The notes under the pieces: generated by a model
What the model saw: only the letters and a program-made list of their open reading frames with translations
Databases searched by the model: none
What the model was told of the DNA's origin: nothing
Part shown: positions 7,324-16,238 of the stretch, one piece after another
Position numbering within the stretch: position 1 is the first letter of the stretch
Layout: each line of letters begins with the position of its first letter
NCBI RefSeq assembly: GCF_030272695.1
Contig: NZ_JARFYN010000058.1
Coordinates: 1-41,097, forward strand
Direction of reading: 5' to 3'
DNA: 41,097 nucleotides
From: Martinezella calliandrae
GTDB taxonomy: Bacteria > Pseudomonadota > Alphaproteobacteria > Rhizobiales > Rhizobiaceae
Position numbers and translations under genes: made by a program

Positions 7324-7848
7324 ATGACTGCCGATACTATAGCTGCGGGACATCGCCCGTCGGGTCTGAGGGATCTTTCCGCGGAGGCGACACGGGACGT
7401 GGGAGCTGCGCTCCAAGCACTGCTCGCGGATGTCTTTGCGATCTACCTAAAGACGAAAAACTTTCATTGGCATATGAGCGGCCCACATTTCAGGGACTAT
7501 CACCTGCTTTTGGATGAGCAGAGCGATCAGATATTTGCAATGACTGATCCAATTGCGGAACGTGCTCGGAAGATTGGAAGCAAAACGTTGCGCTCAATTG
7601 GCCACGTCGCTCGTCTCCAGCGTATTTCCGATAACGACGCAGACTATGTGGATCCACAAGATATGTTGGCTGAGTTGCGGGACGATAACCTCCGGCTCAC
7701 TTCGGCAATGCGTCAGGTTCATAATACTTGTGACGAATATCATGACGTCGCCACGGCCAGTCTGCTCGAGAATTGGATTGACGAGACGGAACGACGAACC
7801 TGGTTCCTTCATGAGGCATCACACAAAGGGTCTCGCTTGAATTACTGA
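7324..7848 (+). CDS. dps: Dps-like DNA-protection ferritin
   Basis: 174 residues of the Dps/ferritin-like four-helix bundle. The dinuclear ferroxidase ligands are all visible with the spacing of the family: His48 (N-F-H-W-H), His60, Asp64, Asp75 and Glu79. Dps dodecamers oxidise Fe(II) with hydrogen peroxide, store the iron and in many species coat DNA. The ATG at 7324 is chosen because it starts the family-length protein and GGGAGG lies 11 bases upstream. An upstream in-frame extension reads low-complexity sequence. It is complete and unbroken, unlike the pseudogene before it. Confidence 0.9.
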   Translation: MTADTIAAGHRPSGLRDLSAEATRDVGAALQALLADVFAIYLKTKNFHWHMSGPHFRDYHLLLDEQSDQIFAMTDPIAERARKIGSKTLRSIGHVARLQRISDNDADYVDPQDMLAELRDDNLRLTSAMRQVHNTCDEYHDVATASLLENWIDETERRTWFLHEASHKGSRLNY

Positions 7849-8104
7849 GAGGTCGCTGGCTGTGACAGTCAAGAAGTCGGAAGACGGTTGCACCAATCAC
7901 GCGAGGCGATCAACGCTGTACAAGACAGCCATCCGGCAGAACGCATGACGCTAAGCCAATGACCTCGGTTCAGTATTTGCTGGCGTTGCATAACCACGAA
8001 GTAGCCGCCTCAATCGCTAAACCTCTCCGGGCGCTCGCGGCCTCGGGCTGTTTTGCGCCAAGACGATGTGCGGCATCGCCGAACGGCATTGACTAGGGCA
8101 TATT

Positions 8105-9109
8105 ATGACCAATGAGCGATCGTCCCGCAAACCCGACAGCATCGCTTTTTCCCCGTCGATCGATCGTCGAACCGTGCTCGCTCTTGGCGTGTCGGCTGCC
8201 ACGGTCGTCACGCTCGGAATTCCCGTTACGGCCGCGGCCGGCCCCCGTCAACGAACGACAAAGGAGTTCAACATGTCTAGCATAACCACGAAAGATGGCG
8301 TCGAGATCTTCTACAAGGATTGGGGTCCGAAGAACGCCCAACCCATCGCTTTTCATCATGGCTGGCCGCTCAGCGCAGACGACTGGGACGCCCAAATGCT
8401 GTTCTTCCTGGCACATGGCTTTCGCGTCATTGCGCATGACCGTCGCGGACACGGACGGTCGGCGCAGGTCAGCGACGGCCATGATATGAACCATTATGCC
8501 GCCGACGCCGCGGCGGTGTTCGAACATCTTGATCTCAAGAACGCCATCCATATCGGCCATTCGACCGGCGGCGGTGAGGTGGCGCGGTACGTTGCGAAAT
8601 ATGGTCAACCGCAAGGCCGTGTCGCCAAGGCTGTCCTGGTCAGCGCCGTTCCGCCGCTAATGGTCAAGACCGCGAGCAATCCCGACGGCACCCCAATCGA
8701 AGTGTTCGATGGCTTCCGCAAAGCACTGGCCGCCAACCGATCGCAATTCTTCCTCGATGTGGCCTCTGGGCCGTTCTACGGCTTCAATCGATCGGGCGCG
8801 AAGGTTTCGCAAGGAGTCATCCAGAATTGGTGGCGCCAGGGCATGATGGGCAGCGCCAAAGCCCACTATGAAGGCATCAAGGCTTTCTCGGAAACCGATC
8901 AGACGGAAGACCTGAAGGCGATCAAGGTGCCGACGCTTGTCCTACAAGGCGATGATGACCAGGTCGTACCCTACAAGGACGCCTCCTTGCTTCAGGCCAA
9001 GCTGCTCAAGAGCGCTACGCTCAAGGTCTATCCCGGCTTTTCACACGGTATGTGCACGGTGAACGCGGATACGATTAACGACGATCTCCTCGCGTTTATT
9101 CGGAGCTAG
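8105..9109 (+). CDS. Alpha/beta hydrolase (non-haem chloroperoxidase-like), possible Tat-exported and cytosolic forms
   Basis: 334 residues. The core from about residue 57 is a full-length alpha/beta hydrolase of the cofactor-free haloperoxidase/arylesterase group: H-H-G-W (84-87) at the oxyanion hole, nucleophile Ser153 in G-H-S-T-G-G, acid in G-D-D-D-Q-V-V-P, and His in F-S-H-G-M near the end. The first 45 residues contain D-R-R-T-V-L-A-L-G followed by a hydrophobic stretch and A-A-A, a possible twin-arginine signal. An internal ATG at 8273 (Met57) has an excellent AAGGAG 6 bases upstream and starts exactly where ordinary cytosolic homologues start. Both starts may be used. Confidence 0.87.
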   Translation: MTNERSSRKPDSIAFSPSIDRRTVLALGVSAATVVTLGIPVTAAAGPRQRTTKEFNMSSITTKDGVEIFYKDWGPKNAQPIAFHHGWPLSADDWDAQMLFFLAHGFRVIAHDRRGHGRSAQVSDGHDMNHYAADAAAVFEHLDLKNAIHIGHSTGGGEVARYVAKYGQPQGRVAKAVLVSAVPPLMVKTASNPDGTPIEVFDGFRKALAANRSQFFLDVASGPFYGFNRSGAKVSQGVIQNWWRQGMMGSAKAHYEGIKAFSETDQTEDLKAIKVPTLVLQGDDDQVVPYKDASLLQAKLLKSATLKVYPGFSHGMCTVNADTINDDLLAFIRS

Positions 9110-9123
9110 CGCGGGGCACCAAC

Positions 9124-9150
9124 GATTTTCGGCTTGGCAGGCCAAAAATC
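9124..9150 (+). terminator. Possible terminator hairpin after the hydrolase gene
   Basis: GATTTTCGGC (9124-9133) pairs with GCCAAAAATC (9141-9150), with one mismatch and a 7-nt loop, 15 bases after the stop codon. There is no clear T-run after it, so the call is tentative. Confidence 0.35.
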
Positions 9151-9342
9151 ATCGCCAAACCACGTCCTCTTTCACTGGCAAAGGCGAACCTTATTGACGT
9201 CCTCGGCAGAACGAGGATCAGCATGTTGGCACGTCATCCGAGAAGTGGACCGACAACAATCCTCATTCCAAATATCGTGCTGGCTTAATTGTCCGAACGA
9301 TTTGGGGTGTCTACTGACACCCACCCCACGGAGGAAGCAGCA

Positions 9343-9790
9343 ATGGATCTCACTTTCAACGGGTCGCCTCACAGTGCTGATGCCCCGGGCGAGATGCCGC
9401 TGCTGTGGGTTTTGCGCGACCTGCTCGGCATGACCGGCACCAAATACGGCTGCGGCATTGCCCAGTGCGGGGCATGCACCGTGCATCTCAGCGGTTTCGC
9501 GGTGCGCTCTTGCCAATTGCCTGTCGGCGCGGTGAGCGGGGGCGATCACGACCATCGAGGGCGTCGGCGCAACGCCCGCCGGCGCAAAGATCCAGAAGGC
9601 TTGGCTCGACCTCGAAATGATCCAGTGCGCCTATTGCCAGCCCGGCCAGATCATGTCCGCATCTGCCCTGCTCGCCGCGAACCCGCAACCCGACGATGCC
9701 GCGATCGATGCTGCTATGGCGGGCAACCTCTGCCGCTGCGGTACCTATGTCCGGTTTCGCGAGGGGATCAAACATGCTGCGCAATCCTGA
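9343..9790 (+). pseudogene. [2Fe-2S] subunit of a molybdenum hydroxylase (IorA-like), one frameshift
   Basis: The first frame gives MDLTFNGSPHSADAPGEMP and the first iron-sulfur motif C-G-I-A-Q-C-G-A-C. After about residue 65 the frame breaks inside a run of G at 9536-9545. The +1 frame continues correctly with A-I-T-T-I-E-G-V-G, then C-A-Y-C-Q-P-G-Q and N-L-C-R-C-G-T-Y, which hold the second cluster ligands, and ends at TGA 9788-9790. All eight cluster cysteines are still encoded. GGAGGA precedes the ATG. One base change would restore about 150 residues, so this is a recent break or a base-calling error. The 3' end overlaps the start of the partner Mo subunit remnant. Confidence 0.8.
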
Positions 9791-10270
9791 CACGACCTTC
9801 GCCCCCGCTGTCGATCTCACGCGCCGCACGCTTCTGCGCGGCGCCGCGGCGCTCGGCGACGGTCTTTTGATTGGTATCGAACTGCCGTCTACGGATGCGC
9901 GGGCGGATGAGCCAGTACCGACCGGAGCGCGTTTTAACGCGTTCATCCACATTGCTCCCGACGACAAGGTGACTTTCACTCTACCAGCAGTAGAGATGGG
10001 CAAGGGTGTCTATACGTCGCAGGCGCAATGCATCGCCGAAGAATTGGACGATTGGACGTCGCGCTGGACAAGGTCATCATCGCCCCTGCGCCGGCAGACC
10101 AGGCCCTTTACGGCAGTCCTGATTTCGTCATCCAGGCGACCGGCGGATCTACTACAACAATGGCTTGGAGCGGACCATTGCGGAAGGCAGGGGCAACTGC
10201 CCGTGCGATGCTCGTGCAGGTGGCGGCGGCCGAATGGATTGTCGATGCTGCCACCCTCACAACTGAGAAC
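9774..10270 (+). pseudogene. Mo-binding subunit of a molybdenum hydroxylase (IorB-like), truncated
   Basis: Starts at ATG 9774, overlapping the [2Fe-2S] gene. The N-terminus carries L-T-R-R-T-L-L-R-G, a twin-arginine motif, then F-I-H-I-A-P-D-D-K-V-T-F and E-M-G-K-G-V-Y-T-S, the first substrate-domain motif. At 10044-10059 an 8-bp tandem duplication (TTGGACGA/TTGGACGT) shifts the frame. The new frame continues the family sequence (L-D-V-A-L-D-K-V, A-T-G-G-S-T, G-A-T-A-R-A-M-L-V-Q) to about 10270 and is then lost. About 80% of the usual 700-750 residues is missing. It is a decayed paralogue of the intact operon at 17272-21312. Confidence 0.8.
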
Positions 10271-10434
10271 GGGCACGCGTCACGCCTGCCGATGTCCCCA
10301 GCGCGCGCCGGCAGGATTGAGACGACGCAGGCCATGGGTCGAGCGCGTGGTGTGGCCGTGTCCGCATTGCTGCGGCTGTCGCCACGCGAACAAGATCTCC
10401 TATCCGCTGGAGCACATGACAAATTGTGTCGCCG

Positions 10435-10676
10435 ATTATGCGCTCCTCGAACCGCATTCGAGCGATGACCTGACCATGCGGCTCAAACTTTTCGTCAAGG
10501 TCGAGAGCGCCCTGAACGCGCGATACGAGACCTTCGGCGCACTTGTCGACCCAACTGGGGTTTGAGCCCCCGGCGTTCCGGCCTCAGGCATCACCAACGG
10601 ACCAGCAGTCGACAATCACTTCCAGAGCCCCACCGCGCCGTCCACCGTTTCTGCTGGGGTGAAATTCAAATTCTGA
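10435..10676 (+). pseudogene. C-terminal remnant of a TonB-dependent receptor
   Basis: One frame reads L-K-L-F-V-K-V-E-S-A-L-N-A-R-Y-E-T-F-G-A-L-V-D-P-T-G, and after a shift at about 10563 the next frame reads P-G-V-P-A-S-G-I-T and ends S-A-G-V-K-F-K-F followed by TGA at 10674. The N/D-x-R-Y-x-T-F-G pattern near the end and a final aromatic residue are marks of the last beta-strands of TonB-dependent outer-membrane receptors. Only about 75 residues remain. The piece sits directly after the Mo-subunit remnant, so the junction records a deletion. Confidence 0.6.
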
Positions 10677-10740
10677 GCATACCATCTCGATACCAGAAGT
10701 GCGTGCTTCACAGGACAGTTACCGCGCGGTGTCGGTGGGG

Positions 10741-11667
10741 CTATTGATCAGACGCCCAGCGGGGGCGCCGTTCGCGGCGCCAAAGGGCGGGACTGCTACC
10801 AACGAGGGCGGTGAAGACGCGTGTGAGATGACTTTGATCAGCAAACCCACAGACAAGCGCAATTTCAGCAATCGAAATATCTGTCTCGAGTAACAACGCT
10901 TTCGCCTTCTCAACACGGTGTCGCTGCAACCACTTGTGTGGGGTCAGGCCTGTGGAAATTCTGAAAGCCCGTATAAAATGCCCCCGCGACAAACGGCATA
11001 CGTTTGCTACATCGGCAAGGGTAATGTCTTCGCGTGCACTGCTTGCGAGGTAGTCCTTCGCGCGGGCTTCTGCTGCCGGAGATAGGCCGCCTCGCGCCAT
11101 TGGCCGGCGCGACACAAGACCTCCATAGGTTGACTGAAGATGACCGCAAACCGCCAAAGCCACATGATCGACGACAAGCGAACACACCTCTTCCGGTCGC
11201 TCGAACATGGGAAGGAGTGATGCCGCCAGGTGACCCAGCACCGGATCAACCAGCCCCGGGGGGCAGTTCAGGTCCGCAACCCGACGATCACCCGTATCGT
11301 CAGAGAAATTATTTAGAACAGATCTCGGGATGTAGAAGGATATACCCACATGCGGATGAGTAACACGCGCGGAAAATTCGTCCTTGAGGTTGACGATACG
11401 AATTGAATTAGCTTCATATCCTTGAGAAATAAACGGCTTACCTCCCTTCCACAACTCGTGATGCTGTACGATTTCGGGATAGACGGCCAGGATGAACGTG
11501 TCTTCGGCGGGGATCGGAGTCGTTCTACCAAGATGCTGGTGGCCACAAGTGAGCTTTGTCATCCCCACCTGGGCTGATCTCAACGACCGCGTCACAATCG
11601 ACGGCGCATCGCTGACTCCGTGACTGTGCGCAATAACATCGCCATATTGACGGCCTCGATCAGCCAT
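10741..11667 (-). CDS. AraC-family transcriptional regulator
   Basis: 308 residues. The C-terminal third carries two helix-turn-helix units: I-T-L-A-D-V-A-N-V-C-R-L-S-R-G-H-F-x-R-A-F, and about 50 residues later I-S-I-A-E-I-A-L-V-C-G-F-A-D-Q-S-H-L-T-R-V-F, the most conserved part of the family. The linker T-G-L-T-P-H-K-W-L lies between them. The N-terminal 190 residues should bind an effector but show no family I can name. It is divergent from the PQQ dehydrogenase gene across 485 bases. No good ribosome-binding site is seen before the ATG at 11667, so the true start may be later. Confidence 0.88.
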   Translation of the reverse strand: MADRGRQYGDVIAHSHGVSDAPSIVTRSLRSAQVGMTKLTCGHQHLGRTTPIPAEDTFILAVYPEIVQHHELWKGGKPFISQGYEANSIRIVNLKDEFSARVTHPHVGISFYIPRSVLNNFSDDTGDRRVADLNCPPGLVDPVLGHLAASLLPMFERPEEVCSLVVDHVALAVCGHLQSTYGGLVSRRPMARGGLSPAAEARAKDYLASSAREDITLADVANVCRLSRGHFIRAFRISTGLTPHKWLQRHRVEKAKALLLETDISIAEIALVCGFADQSHLTRVFTALVGSSPALWRRERRPRWASDQ

Positions 11668-12152
11668 CGCACGACGCTATGCGCTTGATATATTTATCCA
11701 AATATTTGCCTCCAGAAATAACAGCCAGTTCACCTGCGTTGCCATTATCCTGCCTTAGCCCGCCATGCATAGTCAACAAGAGGTAACCACCTATTTGGCG
11801 GAGGTAAACCCGAGAAGCGGGCGCTGGCCAAGGAACGATGTCATCCCTGCCCCCGACGCGCGCTCGGCCTGCGCGTCACGCGAAGATCCACCGGGGAGAT
11901 GATCGTATGCTGGCGCGGCAATACCCCAGCGGGCTCGCGATCCCGTTCGGGTCTGAACCTTGGTGCAAATCTCCCCGATGGTCAGGCCGCCATCGAGATT
12001 TGACTCGCGGCCAAATCGGTTCCCAACAGGCAAATCGTGTTTCCTTCGTCCAAGCCGATATCGCAGGCCTGTCGCATACTCGCAGAGAATGTCGCTTTCA
12101 CTGCAATCGCAGAAGAAGGCGCGCCGCCAAGTCGGGTGGAGGAGCCAGTATA
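11668..12152. other. Non-coding region between divergent AraC and PQQ dehydrogenase genes
   Basis: 485 bases. The AraC-proximal part (about 11690-11750) is AT-rich and contains likely promoter sequence. The remainder shows open frames on both strands, none with a recognisable family, good start or consistent codon pattern. I see no repeats or RNA gene in it. Confidence 0.4.
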
Positions 12153-13313
12153 ATGAAACCGACGCATCCTTATTTTGCGATACTGGGGGTCACGTTCGCA
12201 CTAACCGGGTCCATCAGCAGCAATGCGTCGGAAGCCGCGCCCCAGTCGGATTGGCCAACCTACAACCGCACTCTGACCTCAGAGCGCTATTCTCCTCTGG
12301 ATCAGATCAACGCAGCAAATGTGAACGCGCTGAAAATTCAGTGCGTATACGATACCAAGGTCAAAACATCATTTGAGACCGGCCTCGTACAAGTGGATGG
12401 CACGCTCTTTGGTGCCACGGAGCAAGACACCTTCTCCATCAATCCGGACACCTGCCAGGAGAATTGGCGGGTGCACGAGGCGTTTCGGCATAGCCCGGTC
12501 AAAGTGAACCGCGGTGTCGCCATCGCGGGGGGCAAGGTGTTTCGCGGCACCACGGACGGGCGTGTGGTGGCCTATGATGAGGCGAGCGGCAAGCTGCTCT
12601 GGGCGACCACTATCGCCGATCCCGCGCGAGGCGAGACGGTGCCGGCCTCGCCGATTGCTTGGCACGGCATGATCTTCATCGGCAACGCCGGCGGCGACAA
12701 CAAGGGCGTCAAGGGTCGGATTTATGGTCTGGACGCGAGCACCGGGAAGATCATCTGGGAATTCTACCTCGTGCCCAAGGGTCCTGACGACAAGGCGCGT
12801 GGTCCGCAGGCCAAGAGCCAGTCAGTAGCGATGTCCTGGGTCAACGCCAAAGGGTTTCCCATCAACGGCGGCGGCACCTGGACCTCCTACACCCTCGATC
12901 CGAGCACCGGGCTGCTCTACGTCCCCGGCGGCAATCCGGCGCCAGACTTCCTGAATGCCTATCGTTATGGCGATAACCTGTTCACCGCTTCGGTTGTCGT
13001 CCTTGATGCTCGAACAGGCGCCTATCAACGCCATTTCCCGATCGTCAGTAACGACTTCCACGATTGGGATGAAGCAGCCACGCCGGCGGTGTTCACGACT
13101 AAATCCGGCAAACGCATGATGGCGGTCACCCCCAAGGACGGACATCTCTACGGCTACGATTTGGCCACGCGGCTCTACCGGGAGCCCGCTCTCCCCAAAG
13201 AGCGTCACATACGGGAGTTTGAACAGTGGCCAAACGCTGCATCCGGATCATCGGAGGATCTCTCGGCGGCCTCTTCGCCGCAGCACTTCTTCGTCAGGAC
13301 GGCCACGATGTGA
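12153..13313 (+). pseudogene. PQQ-dependent alcohol/methanol dehydrogenase family, C-terminally truncated
   Basis: Begins at ATG 12153 after GGAGGAG. It has a signal peptide, then S-D-W-P-T-Y-N-R-T-L-T-S-E-R-Y-S-P-L, the standard N-terminus of quinoprotein dehydrogenases. Propeller blades follow, for example V-F-R-G-T-T-D-G-R-V-V-A-Y-D-E-A-S-G-K-L-L-W, the G-R-I-Y-G-L-D-A-S-T-G-K-I-I-W-E repeat, G-G-G-T-W, and N-D-F-H-D-W-D near 300. The family sequence stops at about 13190. The last 40 codons read into the next gene and are unrelated. Family members are about 560-700 residues, and this has about 350, so the final blades are missing. Intact homologues are periplasmic and oxidise alcohols or aldehydes with PQQ and a lanthanide or calcium ion. 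Confidence 0.8.
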
Positions 13314-14347
13314 AGATTTACGAACGATCCGTTGGCGGACTGGCCGGCCGCGGCGCGGGGCTGGTCGGCCAGCGAGAAATCTTTGCGATCCTACGGGCCG
13401 TCGGTTGCGAACACGTCGCCCAGGTTGGCGTCATCGCGAGGGAGCGGATATTTCTCGATCGGTCCGGAGCGGTCATCGAGCGGTACGGAACGCCGCAAAC
13501 GCAGATCTCCTGGGATCGCCTCTATCAGACCTTCGAGGAACTCGTGGCTGACGGCGTTTATTTCCTCGGACGGTCGGTGCGATCCGTGTTCCAAGACGAG
13601 ACCCGCGCGACGCTGCAATTCAACGACGGGGGGTGGGAAACCGCCGACCTGCTCGTTGGTGCAGACGGCGTCGGGTCGGTGGTCCGGGAAAGTGTGCTTG
13701 GCCAGCCCGCTCCGAGCACCTATGCCGGCTATATCGCCTGGCGAGGCCTCTTTCCCGAAACTGAGCTTCCGCCGGCGGCGGCGGAAGTCCTGTTGGATCG
13801 GTTTGCCTTCTACAGCATGCCGCGATCCCATATCCTCGGATATGTCGTGACTGGACCGAATGGAGAGATGTCTTCGGGTGCTCGCCGTTACAATTGGGTC
13901 TGGTACCGCACCGCCTCGGGCGCGGAAGCGCTCGGCGAAGCCCTTACGGACTCCAGCGGCAACAGCCATCGCTACTCCCTTGGTCCGGGAGCGCTCTCTG
14001 CAGACCGGCGTGATCAGCTTTTGACGGATGCTGCAGCTCAGCTTCCGCCGCCCTTCGCGGCCGCTGTCGCGGCCGAACCGCGCCCCTTCCTTCAGGCCAT
14101 ATTCGATTTCGAAACGCCTAAGATGGCGAACGGACGTATCGCGCTGTTAGGCGACGCCGCTTTCGTGGTTCGGCCGCACACCGCGATGGGGGTCGCTAAG
14201 GCCGCGGGTGATGCTTTGGCGCTGCGGGCTCATCTCGCTAAAACCGATGACATTCCGTCGGCGCTCGAAGCCTACGACATTGAACGCAGACCCGCGGGGC
14301 AATCGATCGCAGCTAGCGGCCGTCGACTGGGCAAGAGCCTGGAATAA
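13226..14347 (+). CDS. FAD-dependent aromatic monooxygenase (2,6-dihydroxypyridine 3-monooxygenase-like)
   Basis: 373 residues of the p-hydroxybenzoate-hydroxylase fold. The dinucleotide-binding motif G-G-S-L-G-G is at about 9-14, the D-G motif as V-G-A-D-G-V-G-S near 145, and the G-D motif as A-L-L-G-D-A-A-F-V-V-R-P-H-T near 305, which binds FAD ribityl. The R-x-Y-N-W-V-W-Y-R stretch near 215 is characteristic of the branch containing 2,6-dihydroxypyridine 3-monooxygenase. These enzymes hydroxylate an activated (hetero)aromatic ring with NAD(P)H and oxygen. The GTG at 13226 has GGGAG upstream and lies inside the end of the truncated PQQ dehydrogenase frame. Followed by a flavoprotein reductase-like gene 127 bases later. 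Confidence 0.85.
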   Translation: MAKRCIRIIGGSLGGLFAAALLRQDGHDVKIYERSVGGLAGRGAGLVGQREIFAILRAVGCEHVAQVGVIARERIFLDRSGAVIERYGTPQTQISWDRLYQTFEELVADGVYFLGRSVRSVFQDETRATLQFNDGGWETADLLVGADGVGSVVRESVLGQPAPSTYAGYIAWRGLFPETELPPAAAEVLLDRFAFYSMPRSHILGYVVTGPNGEMSSGARRYNWVWYRTASGAEALGEALTDSSGNSHRYSLGPGALSADRRDQLLTDAAAQLPPPFAAAVAAEPRPFLQAIFDFETPKMANGRIALLGDAAFVVRPHTAMGVAKAAGDALALRAHLAKTDDIPSALEAYDIERRPAGQSIAASGRRLGKSLE

Positions 14348-14474
14348 CGATCCTTGCCGGACGACCATCTCGGATGGCACGCCTCAATCCTCATCCTTGA
14401 ATCTGTCGGAGGCGGCGACCGATCCCGCCCTAGCCAGTGAAAAAGGGAGCGGTTTAACCTAGAAGGGAGACGAC

Positions 14475-15749
14475 ATGAGAAGCGAATCAAATGGTGTTCA
14501 GGCGCAGGTCGTCCGGCTCTTTGGGCATCGCGATTCTGCCGAAGCGTGGGAGATTCGCGATTTTCTCAAGCGAAGTGTCGTCGAGTTTCAGTGGGTCGAA
14601 CTTGCCACTGACGAAGACTGCCGAGCCGCCCTCGGACTCCCGAACCTCGCGAACGTGCGCTTGCCTGTGGTCGAACTGCCGGGCGGCGAGCGGCTGTTCG
14701 GTCCATCTTTGCGCGACGTCGCGGCGCGGCTTGGCTTCGTCACGAAGCCAAAGCTTCGGGAGTATGACCTGTCGATTTACGGGGCTGGGCCAGCAGGTTT
14801 GTCTGCCGCAGTGTATGCCGCGTCGGAGGGGCTGCGCACAGTCCTAATCGAGCGCAGTGCCGTTGGCGGACAGGCCGGCACCACGTCGATGATCGAGAAC
14901 TACATGGGCTTTCCGGAAGGTATCAATGGCGCTGACCTTGCTGAACGCGCCCGCCAGCAAGCCGTCAAGTTCGGCGTCGAACTGTTGATGATGCAAGAGG
15001 GAGTGAAGTCAGAGTTTCATGACAGCCGTATTTGGACCGACCTTGCTGACGGCGGGAAGATGGTGGCGCGCGCAAACATCTGCGCCACTGGCGTCGAATG
15101 GCGCCGATTGAACCTCCCAAATGAAGACCGCCTCCTGGGCCGCGGCCTCTACTATGGAGCCGGAGCGAGCGAGGCGCCGTTCTGCGCCGGTGAGGACGTA
15201 TTTGTTATTGGGGGTGGTAACTCAGCGGGACAAGCTGTGATGCATCTCGCTACTCATGCGCGAAGTGTCACAATGCTTGTGCGCGACAAGGCGCTTGCTG
15301 CGTCGATGTCTCAATACTTGTCTGATCGAATCCTGGCGGAGCCCAATGTTCAAGTGCGCTACGAAGTCGAGATTACCGGACTTGAGGGCGAAAATGCTCT
15401 CCAACGGATTGAGGTGACCTCTCGTAGCAACAAGACTTCCGAATGGGCTTCGACGCCTCGCCTTTTTGTGGCGATTGGCGGGGTCCCCAATACGGATTGG
15501 GCCATTGATACGACCATCATCAGAGATCCTGGCGGATACTTGGTTACCGGACCTGACCTGCTGAAGGAGGGTCGTGCGCCAGAGTGCTGGCCACTACAGC
15601 GGACGCCATACTACCTGGAGACGTCGGTTCCTGGCTCGTTTGCCGCTGGAGACGTCCGGCATCGTTCGATCAAGCGCGTCGCAACAGCCGCCGGTGAGGG
15701 CGCAATGGCCGTCGCCTTTGTGCATCGTTATCTGGGGGAGACGGCGTGA
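14475..15749 (+). CDS. Thioredoxin reductase-like flavoprotein lacking the redox CxxC, with N-terminal glutaredoxin-like domain
   Basis: 424 residues. Residues 1-85 resemble a small thioredoxin/glutaredoxin-like domain (V-V-R-L-F-G-H-R-D-S, then L-P-V-V-E-L-P-G-G) without its own cysteine pair. The rest is a thioredoxin reductase fold: FAD site G-A-G-P-A-G-L near 97-103, G-G-Q-A-G-T-T near 131, NADPH site G-G-G-N-S-A-G-Q-A near 248, and the C-terminal A-A-G-D-V motif. Where thioredoxin reductase has C-A-T-C, this protein has A-G-A-S-E-A-P-F-C, with one cysteine. So it probably passes NAD(P)H electrons to something other than a disulfide, possibly a ferredoxin or the neighbouring oxygenases. 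It overlaps the HxlR gene by 4 bases. Confidence 0.85.
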   Translation: MRSESNGVQAQVVRLFGHRDSAEAWEIRDFLKRSVVEFQWVELATDEDCRAALGLPNLANVRLPVVELPGGERLFGPSLRDVAARLGFVTKPKLREYDLSIYGAGPAGLSAAVYAASEGLRTVLIERSAVGGQAGTTSMIENYMGFPEGINGADLAERARQQAVKFGVELLMMQEGVKSEFHDSRIWTDLADGGKMVARANICATGVEWRRLNLPNEDRLLGRGLYYGAGASEAPFCAGEDVFVIGGGNSAGQAVMHLATHARSVTMLVRDKALAASMSQYLSDRILAEPNVQVRYEVEITGLEGENALQRIEVTSRSNKTSEWASTPRLFVAIGGVPNTDWAIDTTIIRDPGGYLVTGPDLLKEGRAPECWPLQRTPYYLETSVPGSFAAGDVRHRSIKRVATAAGEGAMAVAFVHRYLGETA

Positions 15750-16184
15750 AGCGCAACACGCCTCCGTCCAAAAACGAGCGCCCCGAAGACGCGGAAAGCG
15801 GCGTCCTACCCGATGGCGTACAATCGGAGATCTCGGAAACTGAGTTCCCAGCGCGACGCATCTTATCACTCGTGGGCGATAAATGGTTCACCATCGTACT
15901 CTATTGTCTATCGACGCGTGAGGTTCGTCGATTCAACGAACTCCAGCGGCAGATACCAGATATCTCTAAGAAGAAGATGCTGATACAAACGCTTCGAGGC
16001 ATGGAACGTGATAGACTACTCGAACGACAGTATATCATCAGGTTCCGCCGAAGACCGAGTATCGGCTGACAAGTGAGGGGACCCTCTTCGTGAACCAATA
16101 GCCTGGCTTTGCGAGTGGGCGAACCAAAACGGCGACTTCCTGGAGGCAACTGGTATTCGTCGAAATTCGCGACCAGTCGAATGA
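15746..16184 (+). pseudogene. HxlR-family transcriptional regulator, two frameshifts
   Basis: GTG start at 15746 overlaps the stop of the flavoprotein gene, so it was translationally coupled. The first 100 residues follow the HxlR winged helix: L-V-G-D-K-W-F-T-I-V-L near 43-53, R-R-F-N-E-L-Q-R-Q-I-P-D-I-S-K-K-K-M-L (recognition helix), then L-R-G-M-E-R-D. At about 16040 the frame breaks and V-P-P-K-T-E-Y-R-L-T-S-E-G continues in the next frame. At about 16090 it breaks again, and E-P-I-A-W-L-C-E-W-A-N continues to TGA at 16182. Two single-base changes would restore it. The N-terminal half with the DNA-binding helix could still be made as a 107-residue protein. Confidence 0.75.
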
Positions 16185-16238
16185 CTCGGCTTATTCAGAC
16201 CCTGCGTAGCGCAGCAGATCGGCGCGCTGTGTAGCCTT

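Noticed and set aside
11838..12152. Extension of the PQQ dehydrogenase frame to an ATG at 11838
   Set aside because: The added 105 codons have no signal peptide and no family sequence, whereas ATG 12153 has GGAGGAG before it and starts a normal signal peptide.
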